Shown here piece by piece: positions 33,344 to 42,333 of a stretch of 64,000 nt of DNA (the stretch's first letter is position 1; each line of letters begins with the position of its first letter). The notes below the pieces were generated by a model that made no database searches, was not told the DNA's origin, and saw nothing but the letters and a program-made list of their open reading frames with translations. The stretch comes from Litorilituus sediminis. Lineage in GTDB: Bacteria; Pseudomonadota; Gammaproteobacteria; Enterobacterales; Alteromonadaceae. Location of the stretch: NCBI RefSeq assembly GCF_004295665.1, contig NZ_CP034759.1:1240001-1304000 (forward strand). The letters are read 5' to 3'. The position numbers and the translations under genes were made by a program.

Positions 33344-35023
33344 ATGGCACAGCCACTTCCGGATAAATTCATCATGTCGATGAACCGCGTGAGTAAAGTC
33401 GTTCCTCCAAAGCGCACTATTCTCAAAGATATTTCACTTTCATTCTTCCCTGGCGCCAAAATTGGCGTATTAGGTTTAAATGGCTCAGGTAAATCAACTT
33501 TACTTCGTATCATGGCAGGCGTAGACAAAGACTTCGAAGGTGAAGCTAAAGCACTTGCTGGTACAAACATAGGTTATTTACCACAAGAGCCAGAGCTAGA
33601 TGAAAGTAAAACCGTTCGTGAAGTAGTAGAAGAAGCAGTAGCAACGGTGAAAAATGCATTAACACGCTTAGATGAAGTTTATGCAGCCTATGCAGAAGAA
33701 GATGCTGATTTTGACGCCTTAGCAAAAGAGCAAGGCGAATTAGAAGATATCATCAATGCACAAGATGGTCATAACATTGACAATGTTTTAGAGCGTGCTG
33801 CTGATGCACTTCGTCTTCCACCTTGGGAGCAACCTGTTAAAGTACTAAGTGGTGGTGAGCGTCGCCGCGTTGCCCTTTGTCGTTTATTGCTACAAAAGCC
33901 AGACATGTTATTACTAGACGAACCAACCAACCACTTAGATGCTGAATCTGTGGCTTGGTTAGAGCGTTTCTTACATGATTACTCAGGTACTGTTGTCGCT
34001 ATTACCCACGATAGATACTTCCTTGATAATGTAGCGGGTTGGATTCTAGAGCTTGATAGAGGCCATGGTATTCCTTGGGAAGGTAATTACTCTTCTTGGC
34101 TTGAACAAAAAGATGCGCGTTTAGAGCAAGAAAGCAAAAGTGAAAGTGCGCTACAAAAAACCATCAAACAAGAGCTAGAGTGGGTACGCTCTAACCCTAA
34201 AGCACGTCAATCGAAAAACAAAGCTCGTATGGCACGTTTTGAAGAGCTAAATAGCCAAGAGCACCAAAAACGTAACGAAACTAACGAGCTGTACATTCCA
34301 CCTGGGCCACGCTTAGGTGACAAAGTACTTGATGTGACTAATCTTACCAAGTCATTTGGCGATAGAGTATTAATCGACAACTTAAGCTTTAGCATTCCTA
34401 AAGGGGCTATTGTTGGTATTATCGGCGCAAATGGTGCAGGTAAATCAACCCTATTTAAAATGATGTCAGGTGCTGAGCAGCCAGACTCTGGTGAAGTAGT
34501 ACTAGGCGAAACAGTTAAATTAGCCAGCGTTGATCAATTCCGCGATGATATGAATGATAGCAACACGGTTTATCAAGAAATCTCGCAAGGTAACGATATA
34601 CTGCAAATTGGTAATTTTGAAATTCCTAGTAGAGCATATGTGAGCCGCTTTAACTTTAAAGGCACAGATCAACAAAAAATCATTGGTGAATTATCGGGTG
34701 GTGAAAGAAACCGTGTCCATTTAGCAAAACTTGTGCAAACTGGCGGTAACTTATTATTGCTGGATGAGCCAACCAATGACTTAGATGTTGAAACACTACG
34801 TGCCCTTGAAGAAGCACTGTTAGAGTTCCCAGGCTGTGCTATGGTGATTTCGCATGACCGTTGGTTCTTAGATAGAATTGCAACTCATATCATTGATTAT
34901 AGAGACGAAGGCCAAGTGAACTTCTTTGAAGGTAACTTCACAGACTATGAAGAATGGCTAAAGAAAACCTTAGGTGCAGCGGCTATTGAGCCACATCGCA
35001 TCAAATATAAAAAGATAGGTTAA
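33344..35023 (+). CDS. ettA: Energy-dependent translational throttle protein EttA (ABC-F)
   Basis: A 559-residue soluble ABC-F protein with two ATPase domains. Walker A motifs are GLNGSGKSTLLRIM and GANGAGKSTLFKMM; signatures are LSGGERRRVALCRLLL and LSGGERNRVHLAKLV; Walker B motifs are LLLDEPTNHLDAESV and LLLDEPTNDLDVETL. The linker (about 240-310) with NPKARQSKNKARMARFEELN is the P-site tRNA-interaction motif. EttA binds the ribosomal E site and gates the first elongation step by ATP/ADP ratio. Standard length, monocistronic. Confidence 0.97.
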   Translation: MAQPLPDKFIMSMNRVSKVVPPKRTILKDISLSFFPGAKIGVLGLNGSGKSTLLRIMAGVDKDFEGEAKALAGTNIGYLPQEPELDESKTVREVVEEAVATVKNALTRLDEVYAAYAEEDADFDALAKEQGELEDIINAQDGHNIDNVLERAADALRLPPWEQPVKVLSGGERRRVALCRLLLQKPDMLLLDEPTNHLDAESVAWLERFLHDYSGTVVAITHDRYFLDNVAGWILELDRGHGIPWEGNYSSWLEQKDARLEQESKSESALQKTIKQELEWVRSNPKARQSKNKARMARFEELNSQEHQKRNETNELYIPPGPRLGDKVLDVTNLTKSFGDRVLIDNLSFSIPKGAIVGIIGANGAGKSTLFKMMSGAEQPDSGEVVLGETVKLASVDQFRDDMNDSNTVYQEISQGNDILQIGNFEIPSRAYVSRFNFKGTDQQKIIGELSGGERNRVHLAKLVQTGGNLLLLDEPTNDLDVETLRALEEALLEFPGCAMVISHDRWFLDRIATHIIDYRDEGQVNFFEGNFTDYEEWLKKTLGAAAIEPHRIKYKKIG

Positions 35024-35155
35024 CCCATTTAACGGCAATTCTTTGATTTAAATAAAAGGCAGCTAAAATAGTAATTTAAGTTGCCTTTTTCACTTTTACT
35101 TTTCCATAAAACGCAGCTATGCTAAGAATACAGTCATCGTAACGCGCTTATTTCA

Positions 35156-35518
35156 ATGGAAAATAGACGACAATTTACCCGCATATTATTTTCAATCAAA
35201 GCTGAACTCGAAATAGAAGAGGTTTGCTACCCGGTATCTATACATGATATTTCCTTAAATGGCGCACTAGTTACCGCGGTAAATAGTGAATCATCACTAA
35301 AAGGAAAGCTAGGTACGCTAAACTTTCACCTTTCTGACGGCTTATCAGAAGTGACCATGCATATTGCCGTTGTGCACGAGCACGATGATGAAACTGGCTT
35401 GCAATGTAACGCCATTGATATTGATAGCGTTACCCACTTAAGACGATTAGTTGAACTCAACTTAGGTGATAGCGACCAACTCAATAAAGAGCTTAGCCAG
35501 CTTTCACGCTTAAACTGA
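35156..35518 (+). CDS. PilZ domain protein
   Basis: A 120-residue single-domain protein. The start has ENRRQFTRI and further on VSIHDISLNGALV, which match the c-di-GMP-binding RxxxR and D/NxSxxG motifs of PilZ (here RRQFTR and DISLNG). It probably senses c-di-GMP in the cytoplasm. It sits between ettA and the ACT protein with no obvious operon partner. The target cannot be told. Confidence 0.85.
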   Translation: MENRRQFTRILFSIKAELEIEEVCYPVSIHDISLNGALVTAVNSESSLKGKLGTLNFHLSDGLSEVTMHIAVVHEHDDETGLQCNAIDIDSVTHLRRLVELNLGDSDQLNKELSQLSRLN

Positions 35519-35568
35519 TTATTATTGCCAAGTCAGTAATTTTATTAACAGCCATTTAAGGACGTATT

Positions 35569-36066
35569 ATGAATTATCTTGTTATTTCATGCATTGGCCC
35601 CGACCAAACAGGTCTAGTTGACACCTTGTCAAAAGTGATTAACCAACATAATGGTAATTGGCAAGTCAGTAGTCTGCATCACTTATCCGGCTATTTTGCA
35701 GGCGTTATCGAAGTGGCTGTAACCGAAGAGCAAACCCAGTCATTAGCCGAAGCAATTAAAGCGATTAATGGCTTAAGTTGTCAAATTGAAGTGGCTGAGC
35801 CTAACCTTCCGCCAGTTGAGAGTAATTTAGTATTAGAGCTTACCGCCAATGATCGAGCTGGCATAGTGCAAGATGTATCGTCGGTTATTCATCAGCAAGG
35901 TGGTAACTTAGTCAAACTTGTCAGCTCGCAAGACAGCGCAGCACACTCTGGGCAAGTAATGTTTAAAGCCAAAGTACAAATTGCCATTGCAGATGGTCAT
36001 ACCGATGCTTTAATAGAGTCTTTAGAGCAGCTTGCCGATGATTTGATGGTTGATATTTCTCGCTAG
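35569..36066 (+). CDS. ACT-domain protein, GcvR-like
   Basis: A 165-residue protein of two ACT domains (about 3-75 and 88-160). The start NYLVISCIGPDQTGLVDTLS and the second-domain LELTANDRAGIVQDVSSVIH are typical of the glycine cleavage transcriptional repressor GcvR and its relatives. GcvR acts through GcvA and glycine, but no gcv gene is in this window, so the name is given only as a likeness. A strong terminator follows. Confidence 0.82.
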   Translation: MNYLVISCIGPDQTGLVDTLSKVINQHNGNWQVSSLHHLSGYFAGVIEVAVTEEQTQSLAEAIKAINGLSCQIEVAEPNLPPVESNLVLELTANDRAGIVQDVSSVIHQQGGNLVKLVSSQDSAAHSGQVMFKAKVQIAIADGHTDALIESLEQLADDLMVDISR

Positions 36067-36116
36067 CATCAAGTAAGTTAAGTTTATTCGCTTAAACTTT
36101 TTCAAATACCAACACA

Positions 36117-36151
36117 CAAAAAAGCCGCAATATAATATATTGCGGCTTTTT
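36117..36151. terminator. Bidirectional terminator between the ACT gene and pstS
   Basis: AAAAAGCCGCAATAT pairs with ATATTGCGGCTTTTT almost fully; A and T runs on both sides serve the two convergent genes. Confidence 0.9.
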
Positions 36152-36175
36152 GTATGTTGATAACTTAGTGACTAA

Positions 36176-37141
36176 TTAAAGTGTTAAACCAAGCTTTTTA
36201 AATTCTTTTTCAACAACATTTGCTGGTAATGGAATGTAGCCATCTTTTTCAACAATCTTTTGACCAGACTTAGATAAGATCATTTTTAAGAACTCTGCTT
36301 CCATTGGCGCTAATGGCTTATTTGGATGCTTATTAACATAGATGTATAAGTATCTTGAAAGAGGATACTTACCAGAAACAGCATTCTCCATTGTCGCTTC
36401 TACATAATTCTCACCTTTTTTCGCTAAAGGCAGTGCACGTACGCCAGAAGTTCTATAACCAATACCTGAGTAACCAATACCATTTAATGAGGCAGATACT
36501 GACTGAACTACTGATGCTGAGCCTGGCTGCTCATTAACATTGTTTTTAAAGTCACCTTTACAAAGTGCTTTCTTTTTAAAGTAACCATAAGTACCTGATA
36601 CAGAGTTACGACCGTATAACTGAATATCTTTACCTGTCCAAGCGCCCGTTAACGCTAAGTCACCCCAGCGATCGATATCTTTGGCAGCACCACACTTACG
36701 GTTGCTTGAGAAAATAGCGTCAACTTCTGAAATCTTTAAGCCTTTTAGCGGGTTATCTTTGTGTACGAAAACAGCTAATGCGTCTATCGCTACACGAACA
36801 CGTGTTGGCTTATAACCATAACGCTTTTGAAACGCTTCAATTTCACGCGACTTCATTTTACGACTCATAGGGCCTAAGTTAGAAGTTGCTTCAGTTAAAG
36901 CTGGTGGCGCAGTTGAAGAGCCAGCCGCTTGAATCTGAACGTTAACATTTGGGTAAGTACGCTTAAAATCTTCAGCCCAAAAAGTCATCATGTTTGCTAA
37001 GGTATCAGAGCCAACTGAAGAAACATTGCCAGATATGCCACTTACTTTCTTATATACTGGTAAATTTTCATCTAATGCCAATGTTGAGAAGCTAACTAAA
37101 CTTGCTAAACCAACGGTAGCGAGCGCTTTCTTTAAACTCAT
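36176..37141 (-). CDS. PstS-like phosphate-binding protein
   Basis: A 321-residue periplasmic solute-binding protein. The start at 37141 is chosen because GGAG lies 7 nt upstream and the signal peptide ([16 protein letters not shown]) begins at once. The mature protein has [37 protein letters not shown] and [18 protein letters not shown], which resemble the phosphate-contacting segments of PstS. The usual pstCAB transporter genes are not beside it. It lies downstream of phoR with candidate Pho boxes between, so it is likely induced in phosphate shortage. Confidence 0.88.
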   Translation of the reverse strand: MSLKKALATVGLASLVSFSTLALDENLPVYKKVSGISGNVSSVGSDTLANMMTFWAEDFKRTYPNVNVQIQAAGSSTAPPALTEATSNLGPMSRKMKSREIEAFQKRYGYKPTRVRVAIDALAVFVHKDNPLKGLKISEVDAIFSSNRKCGAAKDIDRWGDLALTGAWTGKDIQLYGRNSVSGTYGYFKKKALCKGDFKNNVNEQPGSASVVQSVSASLNGIGYSGIGYRTSGVRALPLAKKGENYVEATMENAVSGKYPLSRYLYIYVNKHPNKPLAPMEAEFLKMILSKSGQKIVEKDGYIPLPANVVEKEFKKLGLTL

Positions 37142-37187
37142 AATAATCTCCAAATTGAGTTTGATTTTTTTAAAGTATGACAACTAT

Positions 37188-37205
37188 ACAAAGCTTATGT
37201 GACAC
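37188..37205 (-). promoter_or_regulatory. Partial Pho-box-like element
   Basis: Minus strand GTGTCACATAAGCTTTGT: the first half fits CTGTCAT fairly well, the second poorly. It lies between the better box and pstS. Confidence 0.25.
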
Positions 37206-37220
37206 TTATATTTAATTTAT

Positions 37221-37238
37221 ATGATACTAATGTGACAA
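37221..37238 (-). promoter_or_regulatory. Pho box upstream of pstS
   Basis: Minus strand TTGTCACATTAGTATCAT: two 7-bp halves 11 bp apart, each 5 of 7 to CTGTCAT. It directly follows the phoR stop codon. Confidence 0.55.
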
Positions 37239-38546
37239 CTATGATTGGGTAGGTGTGATCAGGGTACTGGCATCAAAGTAGATAGAGAACTCACTTCCCT
37301 GCCCCCAATGACTACTAATAACGAGTTCAGCTTGGTGGTGATGTAGAACATGCTTAACAATAGCTAAGCCTAAACCTGAGCCGCCAGTATCACGAGATCG
37401 CGATCTATCGATACGATAAAAGCGCTCTGTTAAACGATTTAAATGCTCAGGCTTAATACCATCACCATTATCTTTAACGGCAAAACGCATCTTATCGCCC
37501 TCTTGTTGCCAACTCACTTCAATTAAGCCTTGCGCAGGTGTATAGGCAATAGCATTAGAAAGTAAATTGGCACAGGCGCTTTTAAGCTCAGTTTCGAAAC
37601 CTAATACACCAAGATCACTTGCTATATTCAGTTTTATTTGATGTTGTTTATTTTGGTTCAGCCAAGTCGCATCTTCCACAAGGTGCTTGATCATTTGTGG
37701 CATATCAACAGGCTGCTTATCATCATCGCTGTTATTTTCAACTTTAGACAGGTTTAATAGTTGCTCTACTAATCTGTCCATACGTGACACCTGCCCCTCT
37801 ATAGTTGAGAAGGCTTTTTTCCAGTGCGGGTCAAGCGCATGCTCTGTTGCTTGAATCATTTCTACATAACCACGCACTACTGTTAGCGGTGTTTTTAATT
37901 CATGAGATACATTAGCAACAAAGTCACGACGCATTTCTTCAAGGCGATGTACATTAGAGATATCACGAGCCAATAGCAGAACATCTTCTGCGCCATAAGC
38001 CATAATGCGTATCTCTAATTGAATTTCAGCATTAACCGGTGATAACAATAAGCAAGGCGATTCAAAATTTTCATGAGCAAGATACTCAGCAAATTCAGGC
38101 GCCCTGATAAGGTTATCAATACGCTGGCCAATATCGTCAGGCCAACGTATGCCTAACAAGCGCTGTGCCTTCTTATTTGCCCAGCCAATAGTTAACTCTT
38201 GTGATAGCATTAAAGCTGCATCAGGTAAAGCTTCAGCCCCATCTCGAAACCGACGAATTTTTTCATTTTGCTGTTTTTGCTTGGTACGGTGACGCTTATT
38301 TTGACGATATAAGCCGTCATATATTTGTCCCCATGCCCCCTCAGCCTGAGGTGGTGATAAAGTTTTACTTTGCCATAGCCAGTTAGCCAGTTTAAATAAG
38401 TGATGATAGTGCCAGCATAATAAGGTAAAGCTGGTAATTAATAAGGCAAGTAAGGTGTAGCCGAACAAGAATCCTAAAAAACCACTTATGGCGAAAATAA
38501 CAGCTAATCTAGCGAGTACATCACGAAGAGAAAGACGAAAGTGCAT
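37239..38546 (-). CDS. phoR: Phosphate regulon sensor kinase PhoR
   Basis: A 435-residue sensor kinase. Two membrane segments lie near residues 10-45. A PAS domain (about 95-200) has ALMLSQELTIGWANKKAQ. The kinase core has H box FVANVSHELKTPLTVVRGY, an N box with ANLLSNAIAYTP, then VKDNGDGIKPEHLNRLTERF and GGSGLGLAIVKHVLHHH. It phosphorylates PhoB when phosphate is short. The start is 3 bp from the phoB stop. All catalytic motifs are intact. Confidence 0.97.
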   Translation of the reverse strand: MHFRLSLRDVLARLAVIFAISGFLGFLFGYTLLALLITSFTLLCWHYHHLFKLANWLWQSKTLSPPQAEGAWGQIYDGLYRQNKRHRTKQKQQNEKIRRFRDGAEALPDAALMLSQELTIGWANKKAQRLLGIRWPDDIGQRIDNLIRAPEFAEYLAHENFESPCLLLSPVNAEIQLEIRIMAYGAEDVLLLARDISNVHRLEEMRRDFVANVSHELKTPLTVVRGYVEMIQATEHALDPHWKKAFSTIEGQVSRMDRLVEQLLNLSKVENNSDDDKQPVDMPQMIKHLVEDATWLNQNKQHQIKLNIASDLGVLGFETELKSACANLLSNAIAYTPAQGLIEVSWQQEGDKMRFAVKDNGDGIKPEHLNRLTERFYRIDRSRSRDTGGSGLGLAIVKHVLHHHQAELVISSHWGQGSEFSIYFDASTLITPTQS

Positions 38547-38549
38547 AGT

Positions 38550-39245
38550 TTATTTTTTCAATTTCCCTGAAAAGCGGTAACCAGAGCCGCGAACTGTTTG
38601 AACAAAATCTTCATGACCTGCACCTGAGATGGCTTTACGTAAGCGTCTGATATGAACATCTACCGTTCTATCTTCAACATAAACATTAGTACCCCAAACA
38701 TTATCAAGTAATTGTTCACGTGAATAAACTCGTTCTGTATGGGTCATAAAAAAGTGTAGCAATCTAAATTCTGTTGGCCCTAAATCAATGGCTTCATCGT
38801 TAATAGATACGCGATGAGCTACGGGATCTAATTTTAAACCATGAAATTCAACTTCTTCTTCAAGAGATGTTGGCGATACTCGACGAATAACGGCTTTAAT
38901 GCGAGCTATAAGCTCTTTGGGAGAAAATGGTTTAGTGACATAGTCATCAACGCCGGCTTCAAAGCCAGCAACTTTATCATCTTCATCAGCTCGTGCTGTT
39001 AACATGATAATAGGGATATTACGTGTGTATTCATTTTGCTTTAAGCTTTTGGCTAATTTTACACCAGTGCCACCAGGTAGCATCCAATCTAGTACGATTA
39101 GATCGGGATACGGCTCCGTCACTTTCGATTGTGCTTGGTCAATATCTGCCGCTTCTACTGTATTAAAACCATTTTGCTCTAATACAAAGGTGATCATTTC
39201 CCTGATCGGGGTTTCGTCTTCAACAACTAAAATTTGTCTGCTCAT
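38550..39245 (-). CDS. phoB: Phosphate response regulator PhoB
   Basis: About 231 residues. The receiver domain (about 1-120) has [33 protein letters not shown] with the phosphorylated Asp, and [16 protein letters not shown]. The OmpR-type DNA-binding domain has [20 protein letters not shown] and [14 protein letters not shown]. The start at 39245 has AGGA 7 nt upstream; an in-frame frame start five codons earlier is less likely. A near-consensus Pho box lies about 90 bp upstream, suggesting autoregulation. Confidence 0.97.
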   Translation of the reverse strand: MSRQILVVEDETPIREMITFVLEQNGFNTVEAADIDQAQSKVTEPYPDLIVLDWMLPGGTGVKLAKSLKQNEYTRNIPIIMLTARADEDDKVAGFEAGVDDYVTKPFSPKELIARIKAVIRRVSPTSLEEEVEFHGLKLDPVAHRVSINDEAIDLGPTEFRLLHFFMTHTERVYSREQLLDNVWGTNVYVEDRTVDVHIRRLRKAISGAGHEDFVQTVRGSGYRFSGKLKK

Positions 39246-39336
39246 ACAAACATCCTGCAAAACAATTAACGAGCTACACAGATCTTAAAGATCATTTCAT
39301 ACTCAAAATAAGGTGGTAGTATTGTGCAAAAGTTAA

Positions 39337-39354
39337 ATGACACTTTTATGACAA
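39337..39354 (-). promoter_or_regulatory. Pho box of phoB
   Basis: Minus strand TTGTCATAAAAGTGTCAT: halves TTGTCAT and GTGTCAT (6 of 7 each) with AAAA spacer, close to the enterobacterial consensus. Autoregulation of phoBR is expected. Confidence 0.78.
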
Positions 39355-39404
39355 AAGAAAAATTATCCGTATCATTAACTAGTCTCTAGCAATAAACAAG
39401 AAAA

Positions 39405-39422
39405 AAGTCGCTACTGCGACTT
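39405..39422. repeat. Left copy of 18-bp target duplication (split terminator)
   Basis: AAGTCGCTACTGCGACTT, itself palindromic (AAGTCGC-TACT-GCGACTT). It recurs in the same orientation at 41053-41070 on the other side of the IS element. Confidence 0.88.
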
Positions 39423-39431
39423 CAGATTACT

Positions 39432-39467
39432 GACAAACCCCGTCATTCTGTTCGGGGTTTGTCTTTT
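39432..39467 (+). terminator. Inward-facing hairpin at the left end of the IS
   Basis: GACAAACCCCG / CGGGGTTTGTC with a 10-nt loop and TTTT. It could stop transcripts entering the element from the left. Confidence 0.6.
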
Positions 39468-39610
39468 ATGAGCAGCCGTAGGCTGCGATCTCGATATTTT
39501 TCTAGCCACGTCTTTTCTATTTTATTTGGTTTTTCTGGACTTGTTTGGGGCTTATCTTCCCTATTTGGCGTGTTAATGTCTCGAATTGAGCTTTTAAAGG
39601 GCTATCCTTT

Positions 39611-40975
39611 TTAGATTGCCATTATTTGGGGAATATTTGATAGCGTCATTGCTATCTTCTTCATATTTTGTGCTGCCGCAGCCATATATGCTTGCATTTG
39701 AACATTATGCTTACCTCGGTATCTTGCATACCTGTGACCATGGTGTTGCTTTGCATCAGCAAAACTTCTTTCAACGGTTTCGCATCGTCGTTTGTAAAGG
39801 TATTTACCAAGGCTTGTTAAGCGAAATTCATTAGCCCGATCTTGACTCGCAGCCATTACGTGGCGTGTTATCACTTTCTTATGACTTTTACTCTTAGTGC
39901 AATCTTTTAATTGAGGGCAATTAACGCATACCTTGGGGTCAGAATGATATTCTCGGTAACCCTCTCGACTGGTGGTCGAGTAGATTAACGTTTGCTCTTG
40001 CGGGCAGGTATACGTATCTGCTTTCTCGTCGTATTTGAAGTGCTTTTTCTTAATGGCATTCTTCGTTCGTGAAGGACGACGGTAACCAAACACCCCTTGG
40101 ATGTTACGTTGTTCCAGATTAAAACAGACGGGCGCTGTGAAGTAGCCTGCATCAATACCAACAAATTCAGGGGATAGTGCAAAGCGATTTTCAATGGCAT
40201 CAAGGCGAGCAATGTATGGTTGAGAATCGTGGACATTACCTGGCGTAATATGCGTATCTACAATAATGTTATAGTCGTTATCTACGGTTCTGTGGTCTAG
40301 GTAGAAAAAACCTTTTGGCTTTTCATCTCGGTGCATATAACCGCTATCACTATCGGTTTTACTTACCTTATTCCGCTTTATCTCACAATAGCCTTTATCC
40401 TTGAGTGGCTTTTTTCCAGCCGCTTTACGGTCTGCCTCCACAGCTTTGTTGATTTGCTTAATATAGGCACTGGTTGAGACGGGTTTGAGCTTGTTGGTGA
40501 ACTTTCGTTTATTGGCGTTTGCTTTTAAGTGTGTGCTGTCGGTGAATAAGGCTTTGCCCCCAACTAGACCATGTTTAATGGCTTGTTGGACGATGTGATT
40601 AAATATACGTTCAAATACATCTGTGCCATTGAAACGACGAATACGATTTTGACTAAGTGTTGAGGCATCGATAACTTTCTCGGTAAGCCCCATGCGGAGA
40701 AACCATCGATACGCGACATTTACTTCGATGTCTTTGATGATTTGGCGCTCACTTTTAATACCAAATAAGTACCCAAGTAGCATAATTTTAAATAGCTGGA
40801 CTGGCTCCACCGGAGGACGACCATTATCAGTGCAATATAAGTCTTTGACTTCATCTCGAATAAACTCAAAGTCAATATACTTATCGAGTTTACGAACTAG
40901 ATGGTTGGCTGGAACTAACTGGTCTAGCGTGACCATTTCGAGTTCATGTTGTTGCGGGGAAGGTTCTCTTAACAT
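39611..40975 (-). CDS. IS1182-family transposase
   Basis: A 454-residue DDE transposase. It starts MLREPSPQQHELEMVTLDQL and has the N-terminal domain typical of IS1182 (LVPANHLVRKLDKYIDFEFI, then RPPVEPVQLFKIMLLGYL). Likely catalytic acidic residues are in ALFTDSTHLKANANK, FVGIDAGYF and the C-terminal RRCETVERSFADAKQHHGHR. A Cys-rich segment (YTCPQEQTL ... CVNCPQLKDCTKS) is also family-typical. No frameshift or stop is seen, so it may be active. Confidence 0.93.
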   Translation of the reverse strand: MLREPSPQQHELEMVTLDQLVPANHLVRKLDKYIDFEFIRDEVKDLYCTDNGRPPVEPVQLFKIMLLGYLFGIKSERQIIKDIEVNVAYRWFLRMGLTEKVIDASTLSQNRIRRFNGTDVFERIFNHIVQQAIKHGLVGGKALFTDSTHLKANANKRKFTNKLKPVSTSAYIKQINKAVEADRKAAGKKPLKDKGYCEIKRNKVSKTDSDSGYMHRDEKPKGFFYLDHRTVDNDYNIIVDTHITPGNVHDSQPYIARLDAIENRFALSPEFVGIDAGYFTAPVCFNLEQRNIQGVFGYRRPSRTKNAIKKKHFKYDEKADTYTCPQEQTLIYSTTSREGYREYHSDPKVCVNCPQLKDCTKSKSHKKVITRHVMAASQDRANEFRLTSLGKYLYKRRCETVERSFADAKQHHGHRYARYRGKHNVQMQAYMAAAAQNMKKIAMTLSNIPQIMAI

Positions 40976-41012
40976 GGTTAATTTTTGTAATTTTCCATGT
41001 TTTTATTAGATC

Positions 41013-41040
41013 AAAGTCCTAGACTACTGTCTAGGACTTT
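41013..41040. repeat. Subterminal hairpin at the right end of the IS
   Basis: AAAGTCCTAGAC / GTCTAGGACTTT, a perfect 12-bp stem with loop TACT, upstream of the transposase on its strand. Confidence 0.65.
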
Positions 41041-41052
41041 ATCATCAGTCTG

Positions 41053-41070
41053 AAGTCGCTACTGCGACTT
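41053..41070. repeat. Right copy of 18-bp target duplication
   Basis: AAGTCGCTACTGCGACTT, same as 39405-39422. Followed by TTTTC, it still forms a working-looking terminator for both strands beside the porin stop. Confidence 0.88.
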
Positions 41071-41095
41071 TTTTCTTTAATTATGAAAGAGCTAA

Positions 41096-42043
41096 TTAAA
41101 AATTATACTGAATACCAGCCGCTAAATAGTCTTGATCATTAACAGTATCTAAATCAAAGCTAGTGTAAAAAGCGTATAACTTGGTGCTTTTTGCCAGCTT
41201 ATAATCGACACCAGCTGTCATACCGCTACGATTGTCACCATCTTTATGATCGGCTCCTTGGTACTGGCCTTTAAAGGTAAACTTATCTAAGCTATATTTT
41301 GCCGATACCATAAAGCCATCCATTTCTTCACCTGTATCGATATCTTCTTGGTTTTGTAGCATTAGTGCTAACGTAACACCTGAAAACTTACCTGCTACCG
41401 TAGCACGTATAGTATCAAAATAACCTGATACAGCGCCGTCCCTAGACTTACCTTTCACTTCTGAGTCATACGCTACTGAAGCATATACATTTGATTTTTT
41501 AAGTTTTTTATCACCATAAAAAGCAGCAACTGATAACGCATCTTGACCGTCAACCTCATCTTCTGCCACATAAGTCAAACCTAGTTGCAAACCATGGTAT
41601 TTAGGTGTCTTATAGCTAACGGTATTGCTAAGACGATTTTCACCAACCCATAAGTGCTTGATATCACCATTAAGATCACTAAAAACATCTGCTTTACCTT
41701 GCGACTGCTTAAGCATGCTATCGTTCTTACCAAATAACACTTCACCAAAAACACCTTTTAAACCGATATATTGATTACGCTGCTTGAAGGTATCGCCATC
41801 ACCATCAATATCGATTTCAAACTCCGCCTTAAAAACAACTTCTAAGTCTTCAGTTAATGCATGATTGCCTTTAAAGCCAATACGAGAAGCATTACTCTTA
41901 ATTTCAGAATAATTACCTTCACCATCATCAGAAGATTGAACCGAGACATCTGCACGCCCATAAATATCAACATTTGCTGCCATAACTGGAGCATGAATAA
42001 CAGGTAGCATTGCAACGAGTAGTGCTTGTTTAGAAAATTTCAT
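41096..42043 (-). CDS. Gram-negative porin, possible phosphoporin
   Basis: About 315 residues with a signal peptide (cleavage near VMA-ANVDIYG) and the general porin pattern: VDIYGRADVSVQS at the start, many amphipathic strands such as LEVVFKAEFEIDIDGDG and KYHGLQLGLTYVAEDE, and a terminal strand LAAGIQYNF ending in Phe. It forms a 16-stranded trimeric channel in the outer membrane. The start at 42043 follows AGGG. A Pho box about 70 bp upstream suggests PhoB control, which fits the neighbouring phoBR and pstS. Confidence 0.9.
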   Translation of the reverse strand: MKFSKQALLVAMLPVIHAPVMAANVDIYGRADVSVQSSDDGEGNYSEIKSNASRIGFKGNHALTEDLEVVFKAEFEIDIDGDGDTFKQRNQYIGLKGVFGEVLFGKNDSMLKQSQGKADVFSDLNGDIKHLWVGENRLSNTVSYKTPKYHGLQLGLTYVAEDEVDGQDALSVAAFYGDKKLKKSNVYASVAYDSEVKGKSRDGAVSGYFDTIRATVAGKFSGVTLALMLQNQEDIDTGEEMDGFMVSAKYSLDKFTFKGQYQGADHKDGDNRSGMTAGVDYKLAKSTKLYAFYTSFDLDTVNDQDYLAAGIQYNF

Positions 42044-42114
42044 ATTGTTAGACCCTAACATTTAATCAAAATGACCGTTTAATTACTTTAATGTGATAAT
42101 TTTATGTCTTCTTT

Positions 42115-42132
42115 GTTACACAAATATGACAG
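42115..42132 (-). promoter_or_regulatory. Pho box of the porin gene
   Basis: Minus strand CTGTCATATTTGTGTAAC: first half identical to CTGTCAT, second 5 of 7 with the right 11-bp phase. Confidence 0.6.
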
Positions 42133-42333
42133 CAAGACAAAAATTTGCCAAAAATTAGATCTTTCATACAAAAAGCACAAATGTTTTGTCGCCATGTGCA
42201 ATATTTGAAAATTTTAGTCTAAAATTACAGTGTTTGCTTAATAAGCACTTAATAATCAATAAAATTCATGTTATTGATATGGAAAACTAGCTAGAATCGA
42301 AAATATAGAGATAAAGGCAATAAAGAAACTTCT

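Larger units (their letters stand above)
39423..41052 (-). mobile_element. IS1182-family-like insertion sequence
   Basis: A 1630-bp element with one transposase gene, bounded by the 18-bp direct repeats. The ends are imperfect inverted repeats: CAGATTACTGA at the left against CAGACTGATGA at the right (8 of 11). Just inside are two perfect hairpins: GACAAACCCCG at 39432-39463 and AAAGTCCTAGAC at 41013-41040. The insertion lies in the terminator between phoB and the porin gene. The intact frame and perfect duplication suggest a recent insertion. Confidence 0.85.

Noticed and set aside
36117..36151. The palindrome as a possible regulator operator
   Set aside because: Convergent position, long GC-bearing stem and A/T runs on both sides mark it as a terminator.
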